The notes under the pieces are model-generated. The model made no database searches and was not told the origin of the DNA. It saw nothing but the letters and a program-made list of their open reading frames with translations. Shown here piece by piece: positions 1-10,663 of a stretch of 64,000 nt of DNA. This stretch comes from Lepas anatifera (taxonomy: Eukaryota > Arthropoda > Thecostraca > Lepadidae), in contig JAOTON010002073.1 in assembly GCA_034440635.1 (NCBI GenBank), positions 1,525,001 to 1,589,000 of the forward strand, in the 5' to 3' direction. The first letter of the stretch is position 1. Every line of letters starts with the position of its first letter. The position numbers were made by a program, and so were the translations under genes.

Positions 1-899
1 CCAGACCTCCCTCCAGTGCGTGTGTTATTATGTCCTGCCAATCTGAGTGGTTCCTTTCTCACGTTTGTTTTGGTGGTCCTTGCAATAGAGTCAGCCATTA
101 AGATGGATCGCAACCACTCACTCTCAAGTCTACAACGTAAAATCACTCAGGACATAAGGCAAGCGTGGTGGCAGCTTGCCTCAGTAAACCTAAATGGGGT
201 CTGAAAATGGTTGTGTTTTTTGGTTCGTGGCTTAGCGCCGTTTTGTTTTATTGTGGATGGGGGGGGCCGCGTCCGAATCGGGTGGTGCCCGCCATGTGCG
301 TGTTGTTTTGGGTGTTGTTTGTTTGGTGGGTCGGGGGGTGGGCTGTTGATTCAGGGCTTATTTCGTATATGGTGGCCTTTAAAAAAAACTATGATATGTA
401 TATGTCGACTTTTAGAGCAAAAAAATATGCCTCAATGAGCTTAAACGTAATGTCAAATTGGTTACTTGACCATGATAAGCGTTCTCATCTTCATAATGAA
501 ATGTATCAGTACATCAAGACGTTATGCCCCAGTTTCAATCAGTGTCACTATGTTTATTTCTCAAACAAGTTTATGACCTGCAATCAGGGGCAAAATCACA
601 TAATTTCCTGTAAGCAGAACAATCGGACTAAGACCACATATTCAACTGGATTATTTGAAAACAAAGAAAGGGAGTCAATCTAAAACAATTGAAAAAGATT
701 ACCAAAATTCAAAGCAACACAAATGCAACTACAGCCCACATCTGCGACAACATATGACATCAGCAGTTTATGTGTCTTTAAGTCCCAATTGAGACTTAAA
801 TTTGTTTACAGCATACTTCACTAAAAGCTCCGCATTGGTCACCAATGAAAACTCTTACTACTGTCCACTAAGAAAAATATACTAAACATCTACCAAAAA
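1..899. other. AT-rich sequence without a recognisable gene
   Basis: No domain, splice-supported exon or known repeat is visible here. The longest open frame (165-683, plus strand) begins with a Trp/Val/Gly-rich stretch from G/T-rich DNA and ends in Asn/Lys-rich sequence, which looks like chance translation. Formally this stretch may belong to intron 2 of the minus-strand F-box gene that begins at 10402. Confidence 0.5.
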
Positions 900-903
900 C
901 AAA

Positions 904-1100
904 AAGGCCGGCCGGGACACCCCTCCCCGGCGGGCGGTCAACCGCGGGCGGACGCCGCCCTATCTACGCAGCGCCAGTACCCGGACAGCCCGGCCACCGC
1001 TGCCGGCACCCGCGCGCAGGCACAACCTTCCAGACGGCCGCCCGAGGCAGAATAGCCACCCCTGCGGAAGTGCATGGCCCGCCGCCAGCAGGCGAGACAC
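904..1100. other. GC- and CpG-rich patch
   Basis: About 200 bases are far richer in G+C and CpG than the flanks. An open frame runs through on the minus strand (938-1354), but it has no recognisable domain and its middle is made by the adjoining 18-bp tandem repeat, so I do not call it a gene. Confidence 0.4.
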
Positions 1101-1199
1101 GCCTGCACCACCACATTTGCCGGCACCGCCACTTTCGCCAGCACTGCCACCTTCGCCGACACCATCACTTTCGCCAGCATCTCCACATTCGCTGACATC
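1101..1199. repeat. 18-bp minisatellite, about 5.5 units
   Basis: Units start at 1101, 1119, 1137, 1155, 1173 and 1191. All follow the pattern GCC-rGC-AyC-ryC-ACn-TTy with a few substitutions each. The period is a multiple of three, so every frame stays open across it, which explains the artificial ORFs on the minus strand. Confidence 0.8.
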
Positions 1200-1439
1200 G
1201 AGATATACTGCGGGTAGAAATGGTCTGTAAGACGGAGGGATGGGCATGACTTGGTTTCGAGACAGTCAGTGGAACACAGAAGCATAGTAGCGAATGCAAC
1301 ACACTTATGGGAAGACAAGCGGCATGAGCAGTGCAGTGCAGAGTGAGTGTTCAAACACCCCCACCAGGGCGAAGGTAGCTCGGAGGCCCACCTTGGAACG
1401 GGTTAAGCAGGTTTTCAGACTTGGGTCAACAACTTTGCA

Positions 1440-1800
1440 GAAAATTATGATAAAGCCTTTATTTTGATCCCATTACGCTTGAAGTACTATTGCGAGTCGA
1501 TTGATTTGCATATTAAACGTGTTAGGTCAGATCATTACCTTGACCTGACCTTAGGTCAGGTAATTTTTATGTGTTTACCTCATCCAGACATTTCACACAG
1601 AATGAGATTTGCCTTAACGATAGGAAGCGAATGGTGTCTAAACAGTATTCTAACTCAGCTCTGTCAGACGCTAGAGCCCAGAAACTCTTCTCTAACATGC
1701 CACTTTCTTTGACCTGTCATGACGTCAAGATTTACTCGAGCAAAACAGTGACTGATGTAGTCTATTCATGCTTTTTATGAACTAAACTCGGAGTTTAAAG
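1440..1800. mobile_element. Fragment of an AGGTCA-rich interspersed repeat
   Basis: A stretch around 1480-1570, with a run of AGGTCA/TGACCT hexamers near 1527-1560, resembles the stretch at about 43900-43975. Both lie beside TA microsatellites. Ends are not defined, so this is a partial copy of a repeat related to the TTAA-type families elsewhere in the window. Confidence 0.4.
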
Positions 1801-1847
1801 TAAGGAGTATCTGGTGGATAATTTTCGCTGTACAGCTACATTAATTG

Positions 1848-1917
1848 TATATATATATATGTATAATATATATATTATATATATTATATATATATATATA
1901 TATATTACATTATATAT
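1848..1917. repeat. (TA)n microsatellite
   Basis: Almost pure alternating TA with a few interruptions. It sits at the left edge of the LINE-derived inverted repeat. Confidence 0.85.
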
Positions 1918-1924
1918 ATAATTA

Positions 1925-2213
1925 TGGCCTCCAGAACAACCTCTCTGCTTCAAGTCTTACCTTGAAAATCGTCTTCAGTATATACAGTTTCATTAGGTCT
2001 TGTCTGAGACTGCAAACGAATATCTTTCTTCTTCTATGCAATGATGATATAGATACAAGTTCATCAATTTCAAAATTGTAGCTCTTTGTGGACGTCATTC
2101 ACTTCACAGCTGAAAATAAAATACTCCTTGAAACAAACATACATAATAAACTCACCAATATCTTGAACTGGCTCCGTTGTAACCAGCTCTCTCTGAAAAT
2201 TGGTAAATCAAAC

Positions 2214-2216
<3 letters not shown>
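1925..2216 (+). mobile_element. LINE reverse-transcriptase fragment, degraded
   Basis: Translated in shifting frames, it gives pieces typical of non-LTR reverse transcriptases: FKSYLENRLQ, NDIDTSSSISKL, FVDV in place of the catalytic YADD, then NWLRCNQLSLKIGKSNY. Stops and frameshifts make it dead. Compared with the inverted copy at 2264-2585 it has lost about 32 bp that include the GVPQGS motif. It is the left arm of a long inverted repeat around a TA tract. Confidence 0.7.
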
Positions 2217-2249
<33 letters not shown>

Positions 2250-2263
2250 ATATATATATATAT
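2217..2263. repeat. (TA)n tract between inverted LINE arms
   Basis: Alternating TA forms the spacer between the plus-strand LINE fragment ending near 2216 and its inverted copy starting near 2264. Confidence 0.8.
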
Positions 2264-2795
2264 AATTTTCAGAGGGAGTTGGTTACAACGGAGCCAGTTC
2301 AATATATCGGTGAGTTTATTATGTATGTTTGTTTCAATGATTATTTTATTTTCAGCTGTGAAGTGAAGAACCGTGACGTCCACAAAGAGCTACAATTCTG
2401 AAATTGATGAACTTGTATTCATATTATCATTGCATAGAAGAAAGAGAAGCGGGCCAAACTACTACCCTGTGGAACTCCCAAAGATTTCCGTTTTGCAGTC
2501 TTAGACAAGACATAATGAAATTGCATTTACTGAAAACGATTTGCAAGGTAAGACTTGAAGCAGAGAGGTTGTTCTGGGGGCCATGATTTAGTTTTGACCG
2601 CAAACTTTCATGATTTACGGTGTCGAAAACTTTACTAAAATCCAAGTAGGGGGCTACCTACATTTTTAAGTAATGTCACTAGATAGGTAATCATACAGCA
2701 CAGCAATGGACATAAAGGTACTATGTATTGTACGGAAGTCATGCTGGTTATTTTAAAATTTGATGATTCATTAAGGCACTAAGGTAGAAGTGACT
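2264..2795 (-). mobile_element. LINE reverse-transcriptase fragment, inverted copy
   Basis: On the minus strand it encodes DFSKVFDTVNHESLRSKLN (2580-2645) and, in another frame, GVPQGSSLA (about 2460-2490), both standard motifs of Jockey/CR1-like reverse transcriptases. Bases 2264-2585 pair with 1925-2216 as a long inverted repeat. The part above 2585 continues the element and is repeated at 3010-3225. Confidence 0.75.
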
Positions 2796-2821
2796 AAGGT
2801 AGAGATACCGTCTGCAAAGAG

Positions 2822-3225
2822 GTATAATTTTGAAATTGATGAGCTTTTATTTATATCATTATTGTATAGACGAAAGAGAAGCGGGCTAAACTGCTACCCT
2901 GTAGAACTCCCAGCGAAATTCGTTTTGCAGTCTCAGACAAGACATAATGAAATATGAAATTGTACATATTGAGAACGTTTTCAAGGTAAGACTTGAAGAG
3001 GAGATGGTGTTGTGGAGGCCACGATTTAATTTTGACAGTAAAATTTCATAATTTACGGTGTCAAAAGCTTTACTATAAACCGTGTAGGTGGCTGCATAAA
3101 TTTTTTAAGCAAGGTCATTAGTTATATAATCATATAGCAGAGAAATGGGCATAAATGTTATATGTATTTTTCGGAAGCGATGCTGGTTATTATAAAATAA
3201 ACTCATGAGTCATTAATGTGCTAGA
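2822..3225 (-). mobile_element. LINE reverse-transcriptase fragment, second minus copy
   Basis: A direct copy of 2400-2795, with YSKAFDTVNYEILLSKLN readable on the minus strand near 3020-3080. It is broken by stops. Three fragments of the same element within 1.3 kb, in both orientations, point to repeated insertion or local rearrangement. Confidence 0.7.
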
Positions 3226-3973
3226 TATTTTGTTTAAACAAATTTTTGTCAGGGACGTTAGCGGGGCACATATAGCCTCAGTAGCCGACGCGCCCTAAAA
3301 CCCAAATTATCATCTTCTCACGTACTTAGAAAATTTCTTACAAGCATTGGTTTTTAAAATGCTTTCTAAAGACATCAATCAATGTTTGGGATTTCCAAAC
3401 GACTGGTAGAAAGGAGATGTAAGGGTAAATTTCTGCAAGGGTAAAGTACAAACAAAATCCCTGTTTGAATTTGAAGCCCCACACGTGTCTAATGTTTACG
3501 ACCACAGTACGGGTGTTTTCCTTCTCTGGGGGAGAATAGCTCTTCCGATAGGAGGGGTGGTTTCTCCTACTCATTTTGGTCCTCAACTCCTCGCAATTTA
3601 GCCTGACATTTGTCAACCTTTATTGTTTTTTTCTTGCACATCAAATTATGCTTTTATGCAATCTTTCCCCTCAAGGCTTTGGAAGCAAATCTAGCTTACA
3701 TCGAACTTCCAGATTGTTCCTCTTTTTACCTTTCATTCCTTCTTACTACACCATCGATACTGTCATTCATTTTTCCATAGCAGATTTTAAAAATGTCAGC
3801 GTTGGCTTCATACTTGCTGTCTGAATCGATTGCAGCTACAGCCAGACGATGCTTAATGGATACTATGCAATCAATATAGGCTGACGCTGAGTAACATATT
3901 AAAGTTAGTTGGTCCACCAAGCGAAACATTACTGCATCACACAAGTCCTGCTTTGGAGAACAAATTGATATAG
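3226..3973. other. No gene recognised
   Basis: AT-rich sequence with only short chance frames on both strands. The stretch 3255-3300 is GC-richer and resembles the GC-rich ends of the DNA elements nearby, but no complete element can be drawn. Confidence 0.4.
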
Positions 3974-4821
3974 CACGCGCATTGACGGGGGGGTCTGAGC
4001 CACCTCCGCCTTGACAGGAGAGGGTGGGTACCCGCTCCCCCCTAAGATCTCGGTACCGCGCTAGGTAGCGAAAAACGGTAAACGCGTTGGATGGCCCATC
4101 CACTTCTCCATCGAAAATATTTTGACTATTTCTTGTCAGTTCACATTTACGGTCACCAGAGGTCAAAACATGCCGTCATAGGACTAATATGTAAATTAAG
4201 TTTTTCTGCCCTTACATCTGAATAAGTAAAGATAGAGCAAAACAATTTGAACCATATGAATCCTTGCAACAAGCTGAATCGAATGATACATAATATGATC
4301 TTTATAGAGCAAATCAAGGATTTGACCTGACCTGAGGTCAGGTCAAGGTCAAACTGGGTAAAATTAATATCCATTAGAACTGCAATGACGAGGCAAGTCT
4401 AATGCACTTGGAATAAATAATCTATCTCTATTCATTACTGAGTTATTCAGTTAAAACTATATTTCCCATGTATTTCCAATGGAGAGGTCATGGCTCGTAC
4501 CTGACCTTAGGTCATCAATATCAAAAATACGGGAACATATTCTAGAGAACTCGGTGAGGCATTGTGTGATATGCGTTTCAATTGGACAGGTTCACCCTGT
4601 TCTGACTTATGCTATCTTAAACTTTTTTTAGTTCAGGTCACTTGACCTGCACCGGTGACCTGACCTGAGATGACCTAACCATAAACTTGTGAAGAAAAAA
4701 ATTGTAAAAATGATGAGGGAAAAGGTATGCCAAATACGGCGGCGCTAAGCGCCGCCGTTTTCCTGCTATCTCCGAAAAACCCGAGGGAGGGCGGGTACCC
4801 GCCCCCCCGTTAATGCGCGTG
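3974..4821. mobile_element. Non-autonomous DNA element, family Y (AGGTCA-rich)
   Basis: Terminal inverted repeats are CACGCGCATTGACGGGG on the left and CCCCGTTAATGCGCGTG on the right. Both ends carry a subterminal near-palindrome GGGCGGGTACCCGCCC. The inside holds many TGACCT/AGGTCA hexamers, densest at 4322-4355 and 4640-4680. No transposase is present. A second copy is at 51195-53030 and an end fragment at 17319-17410. Confidence 0.7.
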
Positions 4822-5709
4822 ATAACAGAAGCTCGATCGATGCAAGGCAGCCAAAATTAGGTCCGGACACTGGCTACGTTAGGGATGGAGCCCGCTGTCC
4901 CGCTGGGCAGTGCATAAACTGGGATGATAGGAATATCTGCCACAAGAACAAAAACATTTACCAAGTTCGGCACCATCTGAACTGGGATAAGCTATATTGA
5001 GTTCCAACAAGTAAGTAAAAGCTCACACTAGTTGTAACAGCAACAATAGAACTTCGTTGTAAACAATGTCAATCACCTGGGCCAAAAACTTACCAAGCTT
5101 GAAGGGTTTTCTTGAAGAGAAGGGTACTCATATTCACTGTGAGTAGCGGTTTCTTGAGAATGTCCACTCCAGGGGAGCAAGTATAATCAACGGATCTTTC
5201 GGAAGTTGTGGACTGTGACAAAAACAGAGCGTGGTCAGTAAACTGTGCCTGTGTTGTGATGTAGCCGTTCAGCAGTGAGAGATACAAATCTGACAACCGG
5301 ACTCTAGTGCAGATCTTGCGGATTAGTACTGATCAAGACTGCACTATAAAATATACTAGCTCTGGCGGAGTAATACTGGCCGAAAAATCAAGAAACAGTC
5401 AAACAAAAATCTGGAAAACTGCTGCGCTGCAACGCCGGCCACCCGCATCCACTTGAAAACCTCAGAGTCGAAGAACAACGCATCTCTATCTGTTTTTTGT
5501 CCCACAGTGAGGTCCTAAGGTCTGCGGGTTACATCCTATCAAATTGAATTATTATCTGAATAAATAAGAAATGTCACTAATCTTACAATCGTTCACTACG
5601 ACCAAACACGTCGTACTGTGCACGTAGCCGTGTCGCGTACGGCGCTTTGAAGTGCAAAAACGAAGTGCATTTAAGTATTTCACATATACACATGATACTG
5701 AGCACTCAC
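4822..5709. other. Intron 2 of F-box copy 1, no further exon seen
   Basis: Minus-strand sequence below the exon 2 donor. I looked for a homologue of exon 3 of copy 2 (pattern LARLYYARLLYREIQREN) here and down to base 1 and found none, so intron 2 is longer than 5.7 kb or the gene is broken. Confidence 0.5.
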
Positions 5710-5976
5710 GGGTTGCAGCGGCTCGCGAAGGTGACGTCGAGAAACGCGTCCGTGATAAACAGCGGCTCGTGGCGCAAAACCAGGATTCTCCAAAGTGCCA
5801 TCGCCATTTCAGGCAAGGCAGGCGTGCCGTGACAGTAGTCCGCCATTTTGTCGAGCGCTGGCACCAGCTCACGTGCAGCCAGAGTTCGAGCGCGCGCGAT
5901 TTCGCGCCAGCTGTCGTAACGTTCTTGCATGCGCAGAAGCTGGGGACGGGAGCTACCTTGGGCCAGACGGGGGTAG
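5710..5976 (-). CDS. Copy 1 exon 2
   Basis: Acceptor ttgttgcag precedes CTACCCCC, and donor gtgagtgct follows AACCC. Length is 267 bp, phase 2 to phase 2. It is open throughout and shares about 60% of residues with exon 2 of copy 2, ending EPLFITDAFLDV then RCNP. It serves as the in-frame reference showing the extra base in copy 2. Confidence 0.8.
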
Positions 5977-8900
5977 CTGCAACAAGGAGAATAGCGTTAG
6001 ATGAATGATTGGGCAATGGAAATTATATCATCAGGAGTGAAGTAAAAGCATTATAAGCGATTAGCTAAATCACTCCAGTCATTAATCAAACGAGTCCATT
6101 GGCTTTTTCATAGCCTTCTGTGGAACAGGGACTGACTCTGGATTTTTCTAAGGGGGGAGGGGGTGAAGTCTCTACCAATCCAATCTATCATCTGGAGGGT
6201 GGCCCTTGGTATCGTAAAGGGCGCCGTTTGCTGTCAATGCTGTTTCTAACAGAACTACCTGAAAAAAAACGGGGTTTCTTTTGGAATTTATATTCGCACA
6301 CAGGCGGCCCCTGGAGATTTTGAGGGCCACTTCCGTCTCCAATTCTTACTGTCTGCGTAGAACGCTTATTGATAAATTCACAATATTCTACATGAGGGAT
6401 ACTTTTTACCTAACGTATGTGTAGGGCATGCAAGTTGGCGCTTGTTGTAAAGCTTTCTCTCTTTTTCACACAGGTGATGTTGAATTTCTTCTTAATTTTA
6501 GTCCTGTCACAACTTTTATTTAGTGGCTAAGCAACAAAAATTTGAACGTCTCGGCAAGACTAGTAAACAATAGAAGTCTTAAAACATCATGGGAGCTATC
6601 AGTAGGTTCAGAGTATTCTCTAAAGAAAACAAATGATTTTTTCCAACGTGCTGAAACCCTGGTTCATAGGAAATGTAATTTTACCAGCCCACTATATTGC
6701 ACCATAACATTTTCTCGCTGCAATGGACATCACAGCCAGTTATTATGGGGGGGCACACAACCGTAAATCAGGCGGGCATGAGTGTGCCCTGGGGGTCCTG
6801 AGTGGTAACAGAGCAAAATATGGCACCGAATGATATCCACTATATGAACACGAGGCAACTTTTACCACTGAAAACTGCGGGTAGTCCATGTTGCAGTGGG
6901 ACGATCTAAGGCTAAAAGGTCGACCAGTCATGAAAGAAGGTCACCCAACCAGAGAGTAGAACACCCGAAGGTAAATGAGTTCGGTACACGTAAATTGGAG
7001 GCGAGTCTAGGCTGATGCAAGAGCAGAAGATGGTGGAATAATAGCAATTATTCGCGTTTAACGACGCAACAACTACCAGGGTTATACAGCGTCGCCAACT
7101 CTTACCCTGATGCGAGGTATTTGGGGTACCACGTCAACTTATTCAGAGGCTCTGTCGGAACTTGAGCCCGTGACTCGTGGCTCAGAGTACAAGTACGCTA
7201 TCCACTGAGTCGCGCATCCCCTGACAATGGCGGACAAGGGGCGCGCAATCAGGCACTGGAGGCCGATCTAAAGTGGACGAGAGCAATAGATTTTGCAGTG
7301 GGCCACTCTAGGTTTTAAAGATTAATTATGACATTTGAGCGCCCAAACATAAAGCAGCGGGCGGCCGGATGTGAATGAGAGAGGTCAGCGTTCAAGTGGG
7401 GTAACCTGATGCTGCACGAGAGCGGCCGATAGTGGAGAAGGTGTGCGCAATCATGCGGAAGAATGGGACTTAAAATTTATGAGTGCCGCCCATTTTGCAG
7501 TGGAGCACCCCTACAGGTCTCTGCGTGTTGCGCTTCAGTTTTTGTGTGTATGAGATCAGGAATTGGCAGGGATCGGGTTTGAAGCATCAACAAGTTTTGT
7601 ACACCTTTGAATTTCTGTCTCTAGAGCCTTTGATTAGCTCATTGCAAAAATGTAAGATGAAGCTTTAAAGTTTTTTAGGTGTAGTGGAAGGTTTAAATCC
7701 CCAATCATTCTTAGCTAAGAATTAGAGCCGGATGGTCCGCTAGTGAAGTTCGCTACTCCGCTACTTGTGGACTCTCCGAACAGTGGTGGAGTAGTGGTAG
7801 TGAAGTCCGCTACTCCGCTACTTGTGGACTCTCTGAACAGTGGTGGAGTAATGTTCGCGGGAGTGGTGGGCTCTATAAACAAAACGACACGGAGAAGTGG
7901 AGAGCGGACTATAAATTTCAAAACTCCAGCGGGGAAATGGTCCGTGTTTAACCCTTGCACCACCGGGGGGCATCAATGGCCCCCCTAAGGTTTTTTTCAA
8001 AATAGCAGAAAAACGGCAAAACGCAGCACCGCGGTGGAGAGCTCTATCTCTTACCTCATCATTTTCCCACCATCCCTGAAAATTTTTACCCTGGGTCACC
8101 CAAGGTCAGGTCACCAGGCGCGGTCAACCAAGGTCACCTCACTTCAACTTTAAAGCTCCATAAGAGCTACATTTCTTAGTCGATCAATTTGAAACCTGCT
8201 ACACTTCATGACCCTTCCAGGGTCTACAACGTGTATATCCGGGATTTTTAGATTTCGTGACCTGAGGTCAGGTCACGAGGCGACCTCTCCCATTGGAAAG
8301 CATGGGAAAAAGCTGTCTCATGATCTAAAAGCCACAAAAATAATTTCAAATGCTCAGACTGCTCAGAACAGCGTTTTTGGACACCCTTTCACGGATCCCA
8401 GGGGTCATATTTGCCCTTTGACTTTTCCAAGGTCATCCAAGGTCACCAGGGGTCAAAAACAGTAGTTTGGCAATAACTTTTGACCTAATTAAGCTAGAGC
8501 ACTGAAACAAACACCATCGTGTTTGCTTTGTCACTGGCTTTCATTTGATATACGGCAAGGTCACTTTCTGACTTTTCATGACCTCAGGTCATATTAGGTC
8601 ACGAGGTGACCTCTGGAGATCAAACCACTGGCGGGAGGTCTTTACGTTCCACATAGCGAAAAAAGGTCTGGTAATTTCCTATCAAATGTACTTAATCAGA
8701 TCTCAATAGCTCTAATGGCATAGGCGTTATGCCCAGTTTTCTTAAGCATTGCATATTTGAGTGAAAATAGCCTATCGTGACCTTTCTTGACCTCTGGAGG
8801 TCAAACCATTGACCTGAGCGCTTAAACATGCGAAGTAATCTCTTACTAAATTCACGCGAGCTTTCTAATGCACTTTGCAGATTTTCGCTAACCTCCATAT

Positions 8901-9109
8901 TTTCGGAGTTAGAGGGGGCCATCGATGCTCCCTGGTGGGGCGAAGGTGGTGCCGGACCCACGGTGGGGCGCGGGTTAAAGGGATCACTACAAAAAAGCAG
9001 GATATTGAGAGCAATTTTCTCATCATATAAACAAAAGGAGTTTGAACGGATGTTTTTGCAGTGTGGTTTTATCTGCATATCTTAGAATAATAGAGATACT
9101 TATTGAGGT

Positions 9110-9158
<49 letters not shown>

Positions 9159-10402
9159 TTTGGTAACGTATATATATATATACGTTACCTCGTACGAAAA
9201 ATAGAAAAACATCAAAAGAAGCTCTCAAAATGTGACTCATAGATCAATTTTAATCGTCATTGTCTAAAAGAAGAAATATTGCCCAAGTACTCGAATATAT
9301 ATATATATATATTATATTATATTATATATATATGTATGTATGTATATATATATATATTGATATAGTTACTTTTCTTTAACTTCTCGTAAAGAAAGCAATG
9401 AATATTTTGGGGGTCTTTATAAAACAAAGTAGCGATAGCTCTATAAGGGGTAGCGGGTAACGATTCCATGATCTTTAATGAGTAATGCTAGTACGTTAGT
9501 GGCTTCAGCTAGACAAGGTTGCAGAAGTAGCAAAAGTAGTTCCAAAAATCTTGTAGGGGTAACCAACTCCGCAAAACGTTGTTTTATCATACATATTCAT
9601 CCAAAGGTTTTTTTTTAAATACCAAAATAAACCGTCTGATTCAGGGTAAAACTGTTGATGAAAGCCGAAACCAGACACATTTTTTTCCGTTTTCCCACTG
9701 GGCATCACACCCAGGGGGGAGTATATTTGCCACCAATAGTATTTCATGTACCCCCTCTGCTGCGATGATGCCAAGATCGGCCAAGATCGGCCGGTGAACA
9801 ACAAATACACGCGCGGTACAGATAGCCGACACATACAAAGATATTCGGCGGTACCTGCATCACGGAGCTCGAGTTTGGAAATGAGGGTGGGTAGAGCGAA
9901 GAAGTAGATAGCAAAGTTAAGGTAGAGTAAGCCCCCAAGAATTAAGGTAAGAAGAAGCTCCGTGGTGAGGTCCGCATGAGTCTCACTCCATATGCGAAGG
10001 ACGCCACAATCAGATGCCAGTAGATGAAGTCACCTGGATTCGATCCCAAGGACTGCTCAATTTTTCCCGGCAGGAAAACGAAAAAATCTTTGCACAGATA
10101 TTCTAATTAGCAGAAGATCCTAGGTAGACAAGTGCCCTCACTTGCAACCAGGCTGAGCGGATACGATAAACATGTATGCTTACTTTTCAAATATTGTTTT
10201 TTTGTATTTTGTTTAAATTTTGCATGAGTTGCTACTAAAACTGCAAATCTTACCTCCTGATGAGCGCAGAATACCAAATTCTGTCAGAGTTCTGGATGAC
10301 ATTCAGCCTCTTGCAGACTTGAGCTACGGTGTTTAGATCTTCGACAGCCAAAAAATCGAAGATCTGTTCCAAGATCTCCACGGGTAGAGTGACAAGCGAC
10401 AT
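5710..10402 (-). CDS. FBXO21-like F-box gene, copy 1 (exons 1-2 only)
   Basis: Minus-strand gene with two visible exons: exon 1 at 10254-10402 (start ATG at 10402) and exon 2 at 5710-5976. Exon 1 encodes an F-box (LPVEILEQIFDFL, AQVCKRLN, WYSAL). Exon 2 is the helical segment after the F-box (LLRMQERYDSW, ARELV, LDKMADYC). Sizes and phases match copy 2 exactly for exon 1 (149 bp), and exon 2 is in frame (267 bp). Known FBXO21 proteins are SCF substrate receptors acting in cytosol and nucleus, so this copy is inferred to bind Skp1 through the F-box. The 4.3-kb intron 1 contains a full TTAA-type element and several TA repeats. The SirB1-like and YccV-like domains are not in the window, so the gene is either cut by the window edge or truncated. 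Confidence 0.7.
7061..7215 (-). repeat. tRNA-like SINE fragment
   Basis: The minus strand reads GCGACTCAGTGGATAGCG followed by a B-box-like GGGCTCAAGTTCC, as expected for a decayed tRNA-derived promoter. A related segment lies at 33035-33190. Folding looks poor, so I do not call a functional tRNA. Confidence 0.4.
7742..7855. repeat. 57-bp tandem duplication
   Basis: Two units starting at 7742 and 7799 share nearly every base (AGTGAAGT, CGCTACTCCGCTACTTGTGG, ACTCTC, GAACAGTGGTGGAGTA). The period is a multiple of three, which keeps both strands open. Confidence 0.85.
7948..8978. mobile_element. TTAA-bounded DNA element, family A, full length
   Basis: TTAA at both ends (7948-7951 and 8975-8978), with inverted ends reading TTAACCCttGC.CCACCGGGG on the left and the complement of CCCCACCGTGGGTCC on the right. 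TTAA target sites and CCC ends resemble piggyBac-superfamily MITEs. No transposase is encoded. Many AGGTCA/TGACCT hexamers lie inside (8100-8130, 8262-8285, 8410-8455, 8578-8620, 8785-8815). It is the reverse-oriented relative of 19622-20650 and lies in intron 1 of copy 1. Confidence 0.75.
9112..9182. repeat. (TA)n microsatellite
   Basis: Alternating TA broken by a short TTTTTGGTAACG segment; the two halves can pair as a hairpin. Confidence 0.8.
9294..9358. repeat. (TA)n / TATG microsatellite
   Basis: Alternating TA with an internal ATGT run. No other content. Confidence 0.8.
10254..10402 (-). CDS. Copy 1 exon 1 (F-box)
   Basis: The ATG at 10400-10402 follows AAGTCAGC. The translation opens MSLVTLPVEILEQIF and carries the F-box signature LP.E.LE.I, VC+RLN and W. 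The donor gtaaga follows CAGGAG. At 149 bp it equals exon 1 of copy 2. No upstream in-frame ATG is supported because the conserved region before it behaves as promoter or 5' UTR. Confidence 0.8.
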
Positions 10403-10663
10403 GCTGACTTCCCCTTCAATGTCGATTAAAGCACAAAAACCTGCTGAGATCAGCTCAACCAGCGCTTATGCGCTTATTAAGCACGTACAATTCCAAACTG
10501 CTAGGCTTTTTCGGTGCACTCCTTAGGGGCAACTAAAACAAAAACCTCTCCGACCAACTCACTCCCGGCAATGGGCCCGTAGTACAATGTCAGCCTCATA
10601 CTCTGTCCGGACTTCCCGTGCCCAGATGCCATAGGTCCATCTCCACCAATCAGAAGCCGCGCC
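10403..10663 (-). promoter_or_regulatory. Putative promoter of copy 1 with CCAAT box
   Basis: A segment conserved upstream of copies 1 and 2. It carries CTGATTGG on the gene strand (CCAATCAG at 10646-10653), an inverted CCAAT box. The CCAAT box lies 244 bp upstream of the ATG, within a base of its position in copy 2. No TATA box is evident. Promoter function is inferred from conservation and position. Confidence 0.5.

Larger units (their letters stand above)
5977..7947. other. Left part of intron 1 of copy 1
   Basis: No exon recognised. It holds a tRNA-like fragment at about 7061-7215 and a 57-bp tandem duplication at 7742-7855. Remaining open frames are short and lack recognisable motifs. 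Confidence 0.45.
8979..10253. other. Right part of intron 1 of copy 1
   Basis: Contains two TA-rich microsatellite blocks (about 9112-9182 and 9294-9358) and otherwise no recognised gene. Minus-strand frames at 9505-9938 lack domains and splice support. Confidence 0.5.

Noticed and set aside
165..683. 172-codon plus-strand open frame
   Set aside because: Composition-driven: G/T-rich first half, A-rich second half, no domain or splice context.
1101..1199. CRISPR-like array
   Set aside because: Units are contiguous 18-mers without spacers, in a eukaryotic genome.
938..1354. 138-codon minus-strand open frame
   Set aside because: Kept open by an 18-bp tandem repeat in CpG-rich DNA; no similarity recognised.
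7715..7988. Frames on both strands near 7.7-8.0 kb
   Set aside because: Produced by the 57-bp tandem duplication and the end of a TTAA element.
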